This document shows positions 26,031 to 34,912 of a stretch of 64,000 bases of DNA, piece by piece. Source of the stretch: Francisella uliginis. Lineage in GTDB: Bacteria; Pseudomonadota; Gammaproteobacteria; Francisellales; Francisellaceae. Numbering within the stretch: position 1 is the stretch's first letter; each line of letters starts with the position of its first letter. The translations under genes and the position numbers were made by a program. Where the stretch lies: assembly GCF_001895265.1 (NCBI RefSeq), contig NZ_CP016796.1:744001-808000 (forward strand), given 5' to 3'. The notes under the pieces were generated by a model that worked only from the letters and a program-made list of their open reading frames with translations, had not been told where the DNA came from and ran no database searches.

Positions 26031-26834
26031 TTAGTTTTTCTTCTTTTGAAACCTCATTGATATAAACATACCTGCTAGAACACCTATTACGATTATACTA
26101 ATCATGATCGTTGCTAGGGCATTTATTTCAGGTGTAGGACCATTTTTAACAGTAGAATAAATATACATAGGTAGAGTAGGATTATCGCTTCCTGCAACAA
26201 ACTCTGTAACAACAAGATCATCAATAGACAAAGTAAATGTCAATAGCATTGATGTGATAAGAGCTGGAAGTAGCTGAGGTAGGGTAATTGAGAAAAAAGT
26301 CTTAATAGGTCCAGCACCTAAATCTAAAGCAGCTTCTTCTAAGGAAATATCTACACTGGCTATTCTTGATTGCATAACTATTGTTACATATGCTGTACAC
26401 ATAGTTACATGAGCTATTACAACAGTCATTGTTCCACGTTCATGAGGCCAACCAATTAGGTGTTGTAATGTTGAAAACATCAATAATAAAGCAACACCTA
26501 AAATAATATCAGGAAGTACTAAAGGAGTTGCAACAAGGCCATATAAGAAAGTTCTAGATCTGAAAAATCTAAATCTAGTCATAGCGTATGCAACTATTGT
26601 TCCAAGTAATGTTGAAACAATAGAAGTAATAATTGCTATTTTTAAACTGGTAAATGTTGCATTAATAATATCTTCATCATGTATTACTTCATGATACCAG
26701 TTAAAAGTAAAACCACCCCATAGATTGATTATTTGTGAGTTACTAAATGAGAAGATAATTAATATTACAAGAGGGATATATAAAAATATTAAACCTACAA
26801 TAAGCATGATATTACTAAATGTAAATTTTTTCAT
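26031..26834 (-). CDS. potC: Polyamine-type ABC transporter permease, PotC/PotI-like
   Basis: A 267-residue inner-membrane permease with six spans. It has the cytoplasmic EAA loop that contacts the ATPase (EAALDLGAGPIKTFFSITLP), near residue 165. The N-terminus FLYIPLVILIIFSFSNS and the end of the protein fit the PotC/PotI subgroup of the spermidine/putrescine importers. It is the last gene of potA-potB-potC on the minus strand, 13 bases after potB. The substrate-binding protein (PotD/PotF) is not encoded here, so it must lie elsewhere. Choosing spermidine or putrescine over other small cations is inference. Confidence 0.92.
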   Translation of the reverse strand: MKKFTFSNIMLIVGLIFLYIPLVILIIFSFSNSQIINLWGGFTFNWYHEVIHDEDIINATFTSLKIAIITSIVSTLLGTIVAYAMTRFRFFRSRTFLYGLVATPLVLPDIILGVALLLMFSTLQHLIGWPHERGTMTVVIAHVTMCTAYVTIVMQSRIASVDISLEEAALDLGAGPIKTFFSITLPQLLPALITSMLLTFTLSIDDLVVTEFVAGSDNPTLPMYIYSTVKNGPTPEINALATIMISIIVIGVLAGMFISMRFQKKKN

Positions 26835-26847
26835 TGTTTATTCTCCT

Positions 26848-27729
26848 CTATACAAAAGTTCTTTTTGTTTGGATACGTTGCATCCATAAAATAGGTAATA
26901 CTAAAACAACTATTAACACTACAGATATTGCTGCAGCCATTCCCCAATTGTTAGATGTAAAGAACTCTTCCCAAATAACATTACCAATCATTAGAGAGCC
27001 CATGCCGCCCATAATCTGAGGTACAACAACTTCACCAATTGCAGGGATAAATATTAGTAAGCTTCCAGCAATTAGTCCAGGCATAGATAGAGGTAATGTG
27101 ATTTTAAAGAATGAGTTAATAGGTTTAGAACCTAAATCTTCAGCTGCATCATACAAGCTTGGGTCAATCTTTATTAAAGTGCTATATAGAGGCAATACTA
27201 AGAATGGTAAGTAGCAATATACCATACCAAGATACATTGAAAAGTCATTATAAAGTAATGCCATACTAGGAAGACCCAAGCTCATTAAAAATTTATTAAA
27301 AGTATGGTTACCAAGTAGAGTTACCCATGCATAAGTTCTAAGTAAGAAAGAAGTCCAATACGGTATAACTATCAATACTAGGAAAAAAAGTTGTGTATTT
27401 TTTTTAGCTCTTGATAGGGCTAATGCCATAGGGTAGCCAATTAAAATACATAAAGCTGTTGTTATAAACGCAACTTTAAAAGATTTAAGTAAAGATATAA
27501 ATACTAAATTGTAATGGGCTAGTTCAATATAATTACTTAGATATAGTGTGAAATGTAGGGTCGTTTGCTTATACTCTAATAAAGATGTTACTGGAGGAGT
27601 CCCATCTGAAGGTAAAGTAAAGCTCATACCAATTACAAATAAAAATGGCACAAGCAAAAAGACTACAAACCATACAAAGGGTATTAGATAGACTATTGTA
27701 TGTCTAAAGCTTTTTTCTAAGTTTTGCAT
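26848..27729 (-). CDS. potB: Polyamine-type ABC transporter permease, PotB/PotH-like
   Basis: A permease of about 293 residues with six spans that pairs with PotC to form the channel. The EAA loop is seen in YDAAEDLGSKPINSFFKITL. I place the start at 27729, where the ATG shares its A with the last base of the potA stop codon (TAATG); this gives MQNLEKSFRHTIVYLIPFVWF, like family members. A start 36 bases further upstream, inside potA, is open but adds an unrelated hydrophilic dozen residues. The one-base overlap implies translational coupling with potA. Confidence 0.92.
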   Translation of the reverse strand: MQNLEKSFRHTIVYLIPFVWFVVFLLVPFLFVIGMSFTLPSDGTPPVTSLLEYKQTTLHFTLYLSNYIELAHYNLVFISLLKSFKVAFITTALCILIGYPMALALSRAKKNTQLFFLVLIVIPYWTSFLLRTYAWVTLLGNHTFNKFLMSLGLPSMALLYNDFSMYLGMVYCYLPFLVLPLYSTLIKIDPSLYDAAEDLGSKPINSFFKITLPLSMPGLIAGSLLIFIPAIGEVVVPQIMGGMGSLMIGNVIWEEFFTSNNWGMAAAISVVLIVVLVLPILWMQRIQTKRTFV

Positions 27730-28850
27730 TATGAGTACAGCACCATTATGTTTTCGGATTCCCAAGTAAGATATACTTCATCATCCCAAGAAGGGTGATC
27801 AGCATTTCTCTCTATATTAAAATCCGTAGATTTTACTATATAACCATTTGTAGTTCTTACATGGTAAGTTGATAGTCCACCCATATAAGCGATATCCTCA
27901 ACTACACCTTTAATACAGTTTACAGGATTTTGAGGGTCATAGTCACTTGGTCTTTCTTTACTTATAACTATTTTCTCTGGTCTTAAACCAACCCAGATTT
28001 CTTGATCTTCAATAGCTTCTATATTCCTATTTAATACAAAAGATGTCCCAGCTTGTTCTGAGGTTATAACACTGCGAGTCCTACCTACTTCTTCGACACG
28101 ACCTTCAAATATAGTACTTTTACCAATAAAGTTAGCAACAAATTTACTTTTAGGGAATTCATATATTTCAGAAGGAGTACTAACTTGCTCTAGCCATCCT
28201 TCAGACATAATTCCTATTCGAGTAGACATTGTCATAGCTTCTTCTTGATCATGAGTTACCATTATAAAGGTACTTCCTGTTTGTTCTTGAATATCAACAA
28301 GTTCAAATTGCATTTGATCACGTAGATTCTTATCTAGGGCTGATAGTGGTTCATCAAGTAATATTAGCTTAGGTCTTTTTGCTAAACATCTAGCTAAAGC
28401 AACACGTTGGCGTTGGCCACCAGATAATTGATGAGGCTTTCTTTTGGATAGATGATCCATTTTGATAATTTTAAGAGCTCTATCAGTAGCTTTCTCGATA
28501 TCTTCTTTACTTAGAGATTTTTCCTGTTTCAGTCCAAACATGATATTTTGCTTTATATTCATATGAGGAAATAATGCATATGACTGAAACATCATGTTTA
28601 CAGGTCTTTTGTATGGAGGTGTATTTGACATATCTACACCATCGATAATAATTTTACCATCAGTTGGTTTTTCAAAACCTGCTAACATTCTTAGAAGGGT
28701 ACTTTTCCCGCTACCTGAACCTCCAAGTAGCGAAAAAAACTCCTTTGGATAAACCTCCAGGTTGACAGAGTCAACTGCTAGATGCCCATCATCAAATTGT
28801 TTAGATAGGTTTTTTATAGAAACCAGGGGTTTTTTGGAAGATCTTTGCAT
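27729..28850 (-). CDS. potA: Polyamine-type ABC transporter ATP-binding protein, PotA/PotG-like
   Basis: A 373-residue ATPase that powers import through PotBC. It shows Walker A GGSGSGKST (near 42), Q-loop MMFQSYALFPHM, signature LSGGQRQRVALARCL, Walker B LILLDEPLSALD and H-loop THDQEEAM. The C-terminal 130 residues form the TOBE domain typical of PotA/PotG/MalK ATPases (VGLRPEKIVISKERP). It heads the operon. The upstream gap 28851-29094 separates it from a divergent small gene and should contain both promoters, although no strong consensus stands out. Confidence 0.93.
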   Translation of the reverse strand: MQRSSKKPLVSIKNLSKQFDDGHLAVDSVNLEVYPKEFFSLLGGSGSGKSTLLRMLAGFEKPTDGKIIIDGVDMSNTPPYKRPVNMMFQSYALFPHMNIKQNIMFGLKQEKSLSKEDIEKATDRALKIIKMDHLSKRKPHQLSGGQRQRVALARCLAKRPKLILLDEPLSALDKNLRDQMQFELVDIQEQTGSTFIMVTHDQEEAMTMSTRIGIMSEGWLEQVSTPSEIYEFPKSKFVANFIGKSTIFEGRVEEVGRTRSVITSEQAGTSFVLNRNIEAIEDQEIWVGLRPEKIVISKERPSDYDPQNPVNCIKGVVEDIAYMGGLSTYHVRTTNGYIVKSTDFNIERNADHPSWDDEVYLTWESENIMVLYS

Positions 28851-29094
28851 CTTTAGGATTCTATAGATTTAATAAGAATGCTTAATAATAAGCAATTTTT
28901 GTATAGAAAAAAAGTAAATTTTAATTCAAAGTGTTGCTAGAGTAAGTAGTTTAAAAATAAATTAATAAATTATATGATTGAAATTAAATATATAAGAATT
29001 GCAAAACTTAATTTTAGTAAGATTATTTTATTGTATTTGATCTATTAAGTGAGCTAAAAAATATCACACGCTTATAAATATGTAAGGAGTTATA

Positions 29095-29355
29095 ATGAAA
29101 GAAAGTAATTATGCAACACCTGAAAAGATGTTAAAAGACGGAATTGATGGGGATACTTTTAATGGAGTATTTATTCGTAAAGGTACTATAGCTGCAGCTA
29201 TTAAAAATGCTCAGATATTAGAAAATCCGAAATCAAGTAAACAAGATAAAGAGAAAGCTTTGGAGTATTTAAAAGATGCTATACCAAAATTAAACAAAGC
29301 ATTTGGTATGAATAAGGTTCTCTCTTGGAAAAATAACAAACTTAATAGTTTTTAA
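29095..29355 (+). CDS. Small conserved protein of unknown function
   Basis: An 86-residue cytoplasmic protein with no membrane segment or signal. It has an excellent Shine-Dalgarno (AAGGAG at 29083-29088) before its ATG and normal codon use, so it is a real gene. The layout, FNGVFIRKGTIAAAIKNAQIL followed by a charged linker, ALEYLKDAIPKLNKAFG and a terminal WKNNKL, resembles a small-protein family I have seen in other proteobacteria, but I cannot name a function. It stands alone between the divergent pot operon and the carotenoid oxygenase gene, which starts 109 bases later. Confidence 0.8.
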   Translation: MKESNYATPEKMLKDGIDGDTFNGVFIRKGTIAAAIKNAQILENPKSSKQDKEKALEYLKDAIPKLNKAFGMNKVLSWKNNKLNSF

Positions 29356-29464
29356 CCTGTTAAAAAATCTCCTTTGATATTTAGCTCTCTTGATCATATA
29401 AACCTTACTTAATTAATAACTAAAGGTATAATAAATATATATAATGTTTTGTTTGTGAGTAACA

Positions 29465-30865
29465 ATGAGTAAATTATCCTCAGCTTTTACTAGTGTCAAT
29501 CAAGAATTCTTAAACCATGTATTAAAGCCTGAAATATCAAATTTGCCAAGTTGGTTTAGTGGACAAGTGTTACGGATTGGACCTGCTAAGTTTGAATATG
29601 GGAAGATGAAGTTAAATCACTGGTTTGATGGTTTAGCGATGTTATATAGATTTGATAGTAATGGAAAAGATATTTGCTTTTCAAATAAGTACTTAGAATC
29701 AGAGCAATATTTTGCTGCAAAAAAAGGCAGAATGAAATATGATGAGTTTGGTACAATGGTTCCATCAAAGTTTAGTAAAATAGCTGCAATAATAAAGACA
29801 ATTTTTGGTTTACAAATTGAAAAACCAAGTTTTAATGTAAATATTCTTAATTTAAAAAATAAATTACTAGCTACTAGTGAAGTTACTACAATGCTTGAGT
29901 TTGATAGAGAAAATCTTCAGACATTAGAAGAGTTTAAATTTACTGATGGACTTAAAGGACAGTTTAGTTGCGCACATCCTCAGGTTGATCCAGTTACAAA
30001 AGAGCAGTTTAATTTCGTCGTTGATATTTCTAAAGATTGTAAATATAGCCTTTATAAAGTCTCAAAAGATAGTTGTGAAAGAGAGATATTACACCAGTTT
30101 TCTAATCAACAGTTTATTTATAATCATACTTTGTTTTTAACAAAAAATTACGTTGTGCTATATTTAGGTCCTTTAAGAGCTAATCCAATAGACTTTCTAT
30201 CTAAACCAATTTCAGAAGTTATATCTCATGATAACAATGCAAAGTGTCAGTTGCTAATAGTAAATAGAAATACACATGAAACAAAACTTATTGATGCTCC
30301 TAGTTTTGTTATGTTGCATAGTGCAAATGCTTTTGAGAAAGATCAAAAGATTCATCTAGATTTTATAGAGTATACAGATAACTTAGAGCCTTACAAAAAG
30401 TTTTATTTTGAAAATATAAATAACGATGATTGTAAGCTTGAAATGCAGATTAGTAGGGTGATTATAGACCTTGAAAATAATTTAGCTGAAAAAGTAAAAA
30501 TTGCAGATAGAAACGCTGAATTTGCGAGAATTAATGAAAAATTTCTGACTAAAAATTATCAGTTTATGTATTTGGCAAACCGTAAAGATCAAGCCGAGTT
30601 CTTTAATAGTATAATAAAAATAGACTTACATAATAATAGTATTTCTGAGTATGATTTTGGTGATGATTATGTTTCAGAACCTGTTTTTATTGCCAATCCT
30701 GGGGCAAAGAGCGAAGATGATGGTTTAATTTTTGTAAATATAATCGATAGTAGTAAAAAGCTAAGTTATATTGCCTATTTAAATGCAACTGATTTAAGTC
30801 TAATATATAAAGCATATTTACCAATCCAAATTCCTCCAGCACTACATGGAATTTATCTAAAGTAG
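29465..30865 (+). CDS. Carotenoid oxygenase (RPE65/CCD family)
   Basis: A 466-residue non-heme iron dioxygenase of the carotenoid/stilbene cleavage family, a seven-bladed propeller. The four iron histidines are all in place: His171 (CAHPQVD), His221 (YNHTLFLTKNY), His285 (MLHSANAFE) and His461 (ALHGIYLK). The N-terminal HWFDGLAMLYRF matches the family's HWFDG signature. The length is normal for bacterial members. No carotenoid biosynthesis gene is in the window, so the substrate could be a host or dietary carotenoid, an apocarotenoid or a stilbene/lignin-like compound. The next gene, a SerB-like phosphatase, starts 7 bases after the stop and is probably cotranscribed. Confidence 0.93.
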   Translation: MSKLSSAFTSVNQEFLNHVLKPEISNLPSWFSGQVLRIGPAKFEYGKMKLNHWFDGLAMLYRFDSNGKDICFSNKYLESEQYFAAKKGRMKYDEFGTMVPSKFSKIAAIIKTIFGLQIEKPSFNVNILNLKNKLLATSEVTTMLEFDRENLQTLEEFKFTDGLKGQFSCAHPQVDPVTKEQFNFVVDISKDCKYSLYKVSKDSCEREILHQFSNQQFIYNHTLFLTKNYVVLYLGPLRANPIDFLSKPISEVISHDNNAKCQLLIVNRNTHETKLIDAPSFVMLHSANAFEKDQKIHLDFIEYTDNLEPYKKFYFENINNDDCKLEMQISRVIIDLENNLAEKVKIADRNAEFARINEKFLTKNYQFMYLANRKDQAEFFNSIIKIDLHNNSISEYDFGDDYVSEPVFIANPGAKSEDDGLIFVNIIDSSKKLSYIAYLNATDLSLIYKAYLPIQIPPALHGIYLK

Positions 30866-30872
30866 AAATTTT

Positions 30873-31523
30873 ATGAAAAATATAATATTTGATTTTGACT
30901 CGACTTTAATAAAAAAAGAATCACTAGAGCTAATTTTAGAACCTCTATTAAAAGACTCTCCAGAGAAACTACTAGAAATTGAAAATATCACAAATTTAGG
31001 TATGCAAGGAGATCTTGATTTTAGAGAATCTCTAGAAAGAAGGTTAGCTATAGCAAGCCCAACTAAACAGAGTATAAGAGATTTTGCAGATAAATATTGT
31101 CCAAATCTACTAACTCAGGGAATGTCAGAGCTAGTTGATACATTGAAACATAAAGGTTATCAGATTTGGATATTTAGCGGAGGGCTAACAGAGAGTATAG
31201 AGCCTTTTGCTGACTATCTAGGAATTGCTAGGCAAAATATCTTTGCGGTTGAGATTAACTGGGATGACAACGGTAGCTTTGTATCTCTTGATAACTCTAA
31301 TGGTGCTTGTGATTCTAAATTAAACGCGTTTGAGAATGCTAAAAGCTTAATTAAAGGTGAAGTTATTGCAGTAGGAGATGGTTATACTGATTATCAATTA
31401 TATGAGGCTGATTTTGCTAATAAGTTTATAGCATATACAGAGCATGTAACTAGACAAAAAGTTATTGAGGTTGCTAATAGTATAGCTAAAGATATCGGAC
31501 AATTAAAAGATTTAATCTTTTAA
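30873..31523 (+). CDS. HAD-superfamily phosphatase, SerB-like
   Basis: A 216-residue haloacid-dehalogenase hydrolase. Motif I is IIFDFDSTLIKKESLE (nucleophile Asp plus the DST form of SerB-like enzymes), motif II is IWIFSGG, and motifs III/IV are visible as the distal Lys and AVGDGYTDYQLYEAD. The alpha-helical cap after motif I fits phosphoserine phosphatases. The substrate may be phosphoserine or another small phosphomonoester; serB cannot be assigned on this evidence. It follows the carotenoid oxygenase gene closely and overlaps the convergent DUF475 gene by 12 bases. Confidence 0.88.
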   Translation: MKNIIFDFDSTLIKKESLELILEPLLKDSPEKLLEIENITNLGMQGDLDFRESLERRLAIASPTKQSIRDFADKYCPNLLTQGMSELVDTLKHKGYQIWIFSGGLTESIEPFADYLGIARQNIFAVEINWDDNGSFVSLDNSNGACDSKLNAFENAKSLIKGEVIAVGDGYTDYQLYEADFANKFIAYTEHVTRQKVIEVANSIAKDIGQLKDLIF

Positions 31524-32534
31524 GTTTTTATTAGTGATAGTTGAGTGTATGAATGATACTGCTAATATTAAAATACCTACAGAACCACTAAACCACTCTG
31601 GAATATGAATAAATATTTTTAATAATAGTATTGCTGCTAAAAAACCAATTGCATAATGAGCACCATGTTCAAGATATATATATTTAGCTAGTGTTTTCTT
31701 CTCAACAAAAAGTATAGTCAAAGATCTAACAAACATAGCACCAATACCTAGTCCTATCATTATTATTATAATATTTGTAGTAATTGCAAATGCTCCAACA
31801 ACACCATCAAAGCTGAAAGAAGCATCTATTATTTCTAAATAAATAAAGCCCATTAAACCATTACGAGCTACATTTAAGGTATCTATTTTAGCTGAATCAA
31901 AGAACGAGTTAAGTAAGCCTAAACTTTCGTGGATAATTATTCCTAAAAGATATGCTATAGCTAAATCACCTTGGTGAGCAGGGCCCGTACTATAAATAAC
32001 AATAAGGCCAATTACTATAGCAAAGAAAATGTAACCACCATTGTATTCACGAATTTTTCTAATTAACTTATTATTCTCAATTAGAGGAATCCAGTGATGT
32101 CCCTCATTTTCACTAAGGAAAAAATTTAAAAATACCATAAGTAAAAAACTACCACCAAAACTACATATATATGACATCGAGTGTTCTAGTATTTTTTGAT
32201 ATTTTGCAGGATCATTTAAAGCAAGGTGTATAACATCTATAAAGTTAATGCCGCTAGTTAATTTCACTAATAAAATTGGAAATACTAAGCGCATACCAAA
32301 TACAGCTATAGGTAATCCTATAAAAATAAATATTTTTTGCCATTTTTTAGGCATTTGGCCAAGGACTTTAGCATTTATAATAGCATTGTCAAAACTTAGA
32401 GATATTTCTAGTGCTGCTAAAACTAGTATAGTATATGTTGTTACTAGTGGTATCGATGGATATAGACTTTCTCCAAGAACTATGCCTATGGCAGTTACTA
32501 TAATTGATCCGTAAAAATATTTTAAATTTTTCAA
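31512..32534 (-). CDS. DUF475/TerC-like integral membrane protein
   Basis: A 340-residue membrane protein with about nine hydrophobic spans. Two acidic intramembrane motifs mark the TerC/DUF475 group: LEISLSFDNAIINAKVLG near residue 45 and IDASFSFDGVVGAFAIT near residue 237. TerC relatives are linked to tellurite resistance and metal (manganese) export, but the DUF475 branch has no firm role. There is no tellurite or metal-resistance operon around it. The gene stands alone on this strand, with a short upstream gap (32535-32614) shared with the divergent DUF3301 gene. Confidence 0.88.
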   Translation of the reverse strand: MKNLKYFYGSIIVTAIGIVLGESLYPSIPLVTTYTILVLAALEISLSFDNAIINAKVLGQMPKKWQKIFIFIGLPIAVFGMRLVFPILLVKLTSGINFIDVIHLALNDPAKYQKILEHSMSYICSFGGSFLLMVFLNFFLSENEGHHWIPLIENNKLIRKIREYNGGYIFFAIVIGLIVIYSTGPAHQGDLAIAYLLGIIIHESLGLLNSFFDSAKIDTLNVARNGLMGFIYLEIIDASFSFDGVVGAFAITTNIIIIMIGLGIGAMFVRSLTILFVEKKTLAKYIYLEHGAHYAIGFLAAILLLKIFIHIPEWFSGSVGILILAVSFIHSTITNKNLKD

Positions 32535-32614
32535 AGTATCTTAGTTCTTATATTTTATAACGGGTAGATTTTACCATATAATAACCTATTAATTGATATT
32601 TTAACTTAAATAGT

Positions 32615-33007
32615 ATGTCGGTAGCTTTATATACAATAATTTTTTTAGCAATATGTTTTTTTGCATGGCGTAATTTTATGAAAAACAAAGAATATGCTAT
32701 AGGTGTGGCTGAGCGTTCATCACAAAAGCATAATCTAGATTTATTAGATGATACAGTATGTTTACGTAAAATTACTGTGAGATTTGAAAGTAAAAGGATG
32801 GTTTTTTATAGAGTGTATTCGTTTGACTACAATACAGCAACCTCTGATGAGAGATATAGAGGGTATATAGTTATTAAGAATGGTAGACTTGATGAAATTG
32901 TTATATCAAATTTTGAAAAAGCAGATATTGTTAAAGAAAACATTATATCAGAACAGTATGATTCACCACAAAAGCCAGCAAATAATATTATAGATTTTGA
33001 TAATTAG
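32615..33007 (+). CDS. DUF3301 family membrane-anchored protein
   Basis: A 130-residue protein with one N-terminal span (VALYTIIFLAICFFAWRNF) and a cytoplasmic domain of unknown function. The sequence ERSSQKHNLDLLDDTVCLRKITVRF and the later FYRVYSFDYNTATSDERYRGYIVI match the DUF3301 family of gamma-proteobacteria. It starts an apparent operon with the GST-like gene (8 bases downstream) and alr. No role can be given. Confidence 0.85.
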   Translation: MSVALYTIIFLAICFFAWRNFMKNKEYAIGVAERSSQKHNLDLLDDTVCLRKITVRFESKRMVFYRVYSFDYNTATSDERYRGYIVIKNGRLDEIVISNFEKADIVKENIISEQYDSPQKPANNIIDFDN

Positions 33008-33015
33008 GAACATAT

Positions 33016-33717
33016 ATGATTCATTTACACCAGTTACCTCCTTTAAAAGATAAAAGCTACAGTTGTAGTCCTTTCTGTTTAAAATTAGAGCTTTATTTTA
33101 AAGCTATGGATATTAACTATAAAAATCACTTTAATTTGGAGTTTAATAAATCTCCAACAGGAAAAATGCCTTATATAGAAACTATGGGTAAGAAGTTTGC
33201 TGATAGTAATCTTATAATTAAAATGCTTGAACAACAAAGCCAAGTTAATATAGATAGTCACTTGGACTTAGAGCAAAAAGCTATTTCGACAGCTTTTATT
33301 AGATTATGCGAAGATAGTTTATATTGGGTTGGCGTATATAGTCGTTGGGCTGATAAAAATAATTCTACCTGGAAAAAAGATTTTATAGAATCTACAAATT
33401 TACCTAAAGCTATGGCTAGCATAATTTATCCAGTAGCAAAAAGAAATATTTTGCGCCAGTTAAAGGCTGCAGGAGTGGTTAATCTGACGAATGATGAAAT
33501 TTATTCAAAAGCCGAAGAGAATTTAAAAGCAATAGCTGATTTTGTAGGCTCTAAAAAGTATTGTTTAAATGATCAGATATCTTTGCTAGATCTGGTTATT
33601 TTTAGTTTTATCATTATGATATATGATGGGAGCTGTGGAAAGCACCTACAAAACTTTTTAGCAGGTTTAGAGTTAACTAATTTTATAAATAATATGCAGC
33701 AGATATTTAATATTTAG
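33016..33717 (+). CDS. Glutathione S-transferase-like protein
   Basis: A 233-residue cytoplasmic protein with a thioredoxin-fold N-terminal domain (HQLPPLKDKSYSCSPFCLKLELYFKAM) containing the SPFC turn, the cis-proline region SPTGKMPYIE and the DSNLIIKML helix, followed by an all-helical C-terminal domain. This resembles the Fax/metaxin-type branch of GSTs rather than the classical detoxifying enzymes. A glutathione-dependent function is likely, but activity is not certain. It lies 10 bases before alr and probably shares its transcript. Confidence 0.82.
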   Translation: MIHLHQLPPLKDKSYSCSPFCLKLELYFKAMDINYKNHFNLEFNKSPTGKMPYIETMGKKFADSNLIIKMLEQQSQVNIDSHLDLEQKAISTAFIRLCEDSLYWVGVYSRWADKNNSTWKKDFIESTNLPKAMASIIYPVAKRNILRQLKAAGVVNLTNDEIYSKAEENLKAIADFVGSKKYCLNDQISLLDLVIFSFIIMIYDGSCGKHLQNFLAGLELTNFINNMQQIFNI

Positions 33718-33727
33718 GTGATTTTTT

Positions 33728-34831
33728 ATGGATGTAAATTTTCTTGAGTTAGATATAGCTACACTGAGAAATAATATTTCTATAATAAGAGCATATACAC
33801 AAACAAAACTATGTTTACCTGTCAAAGCTAATGCTTACGGTCATGATTTACAACTTGTAGTTAAAAATACTCAAAATATTGTTGATTTTTATGCCACTGC
33901 ATGTGCTAGTGAAGCTTTAGGTGTCTATGAGGTTTCTGCAAATAAGCCTATATTAATTTTTGGAGTTATTGAAGATTGTTATCTTAAAGAGTTAATAGAT
34001 CGAGAAATCAGGATTAGTGTTCATCGCTTTAAAGATATTGATAAAATAGAGCATTATGCAAAACAGAGCGCTAAAAAAGCGAAAGTACATATTTTTATTA
34101 ATACTGGTATGAATATGTTAGGTATTAATTGTGAACATGTTGCAGATATTGTAGAAAGAGTACAAGCATCCAAATATATAGATCTTGAGGGAGTGTATAG
34201 CCATTTAGCATGCGCTGATGAAAAGGATAACCCATATAATCAGATTCAAATAGAGAAATTTATAGAAATACATGAGTTTGTAAAGTCTGTTAATAGCAAA
34301 ATAATATGTCATTTAGCTAATTCATATGGGTGTATAGGACAGGCTGATATTGGTTTTGATATGGTAAGGCCAGGGATATTAAGCTATGGTTTCTTGCCTG
34401 AATTTAGAGTCGATGAAAAATTAAAAGCTATACAGCCAGTTGCTAAGTTAGTTACTCAAATAGTCAAACTAATAAAGTTAGATGAGATGTTTGAGGTCGG
34501 TTATTCTATAAGCTATCGCGGCAGGAAAGGTGAGTATATAGCTATATTACCAGTTGGCTATGGTGATGGTTTCCCTCGAGAGTTAGGAAACAAAGGTGTT
34601 GTTTATGCTCAAGGTGAAAGTTATCCGATAGTAGGTAGAATAAATATGGATGCTTTAGCAATATCTTTGGGGAATAATGCTTTAGATATAAAGGTTGGAG
34701 ATCAGGTTGAGTTAATATCAAATAAGCCTGAAAGAAAAAATAGCGCTAAAGCAGTAGCTAAGAAATTACAAACAATAGAATATGATATTATAACAACGCT
34801 AAATCAAAGAATTATTAGAAAAGAAACTTAG
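33728..34831 (+). CDS. alr: Alanine racemase
   Basis: A 367-residue PLP enzyme that makes D-alanine for peptidoglycan. The PLP lysine is Lys33 in PVKANAYGHD and the opposing catalytic tyrosine is Tyr263 in GYSISYRGR. Other family marks are the INTGMNMLGI segment, HLANSYG, MVRPGILSYG, PVGYGDGFPRELGN and GRINMDA. The length is standard. It is the last gene of a DUF3301-GST-alr run. I see no second alanine racemase here, so it is probably essential unless dadX exists elsewhere. Confidence 0.96.
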   Translation: MDVNFLELDIATLRNNISIIRAYTQTKLCLPVKANAYGHDLQLVVKNTQNIVDFYATACASEALGVYEVSANKPILIFGVIEDCYLKELIDREIRISVHRFKDIDKIEHYAKQSAKKAKVHIFINTGMNMLGINCEHVADIVERVQASKYIDLEGVYSHLACADEKDNPYNQIQIEKFIEIHEFVKSVNSKIICHLANSYGCIGQADIGFDMVRPGILSYGFLPEFRVDEKLKAIQPVAKLVTQIVKLIKLDEMFEVGYSISYRGRKGEYIAILPVGYGDGFPRELGNKGVVYAQGESYPIVGRINMDALAISLGNNALDIKVGDQVELISNKPERKNSAKAVAKKLQTIEYDIITTLNQRIIRKET

Positions 34832-34912
34832 CGCCAACTTATTATTAAGTCTTTACTTTTGATTTGCTCAGACATAAACTGAAAGTTATAGTATAAAAAA
34901 ATATCCTCTTTT

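Noticed and set aside
27729-27765. Upstream start for potB inside potA
   Set aside because: The TAATG junction at 27729 gives a family-like N-terminus; the extra 12 residues are not conserved in type.
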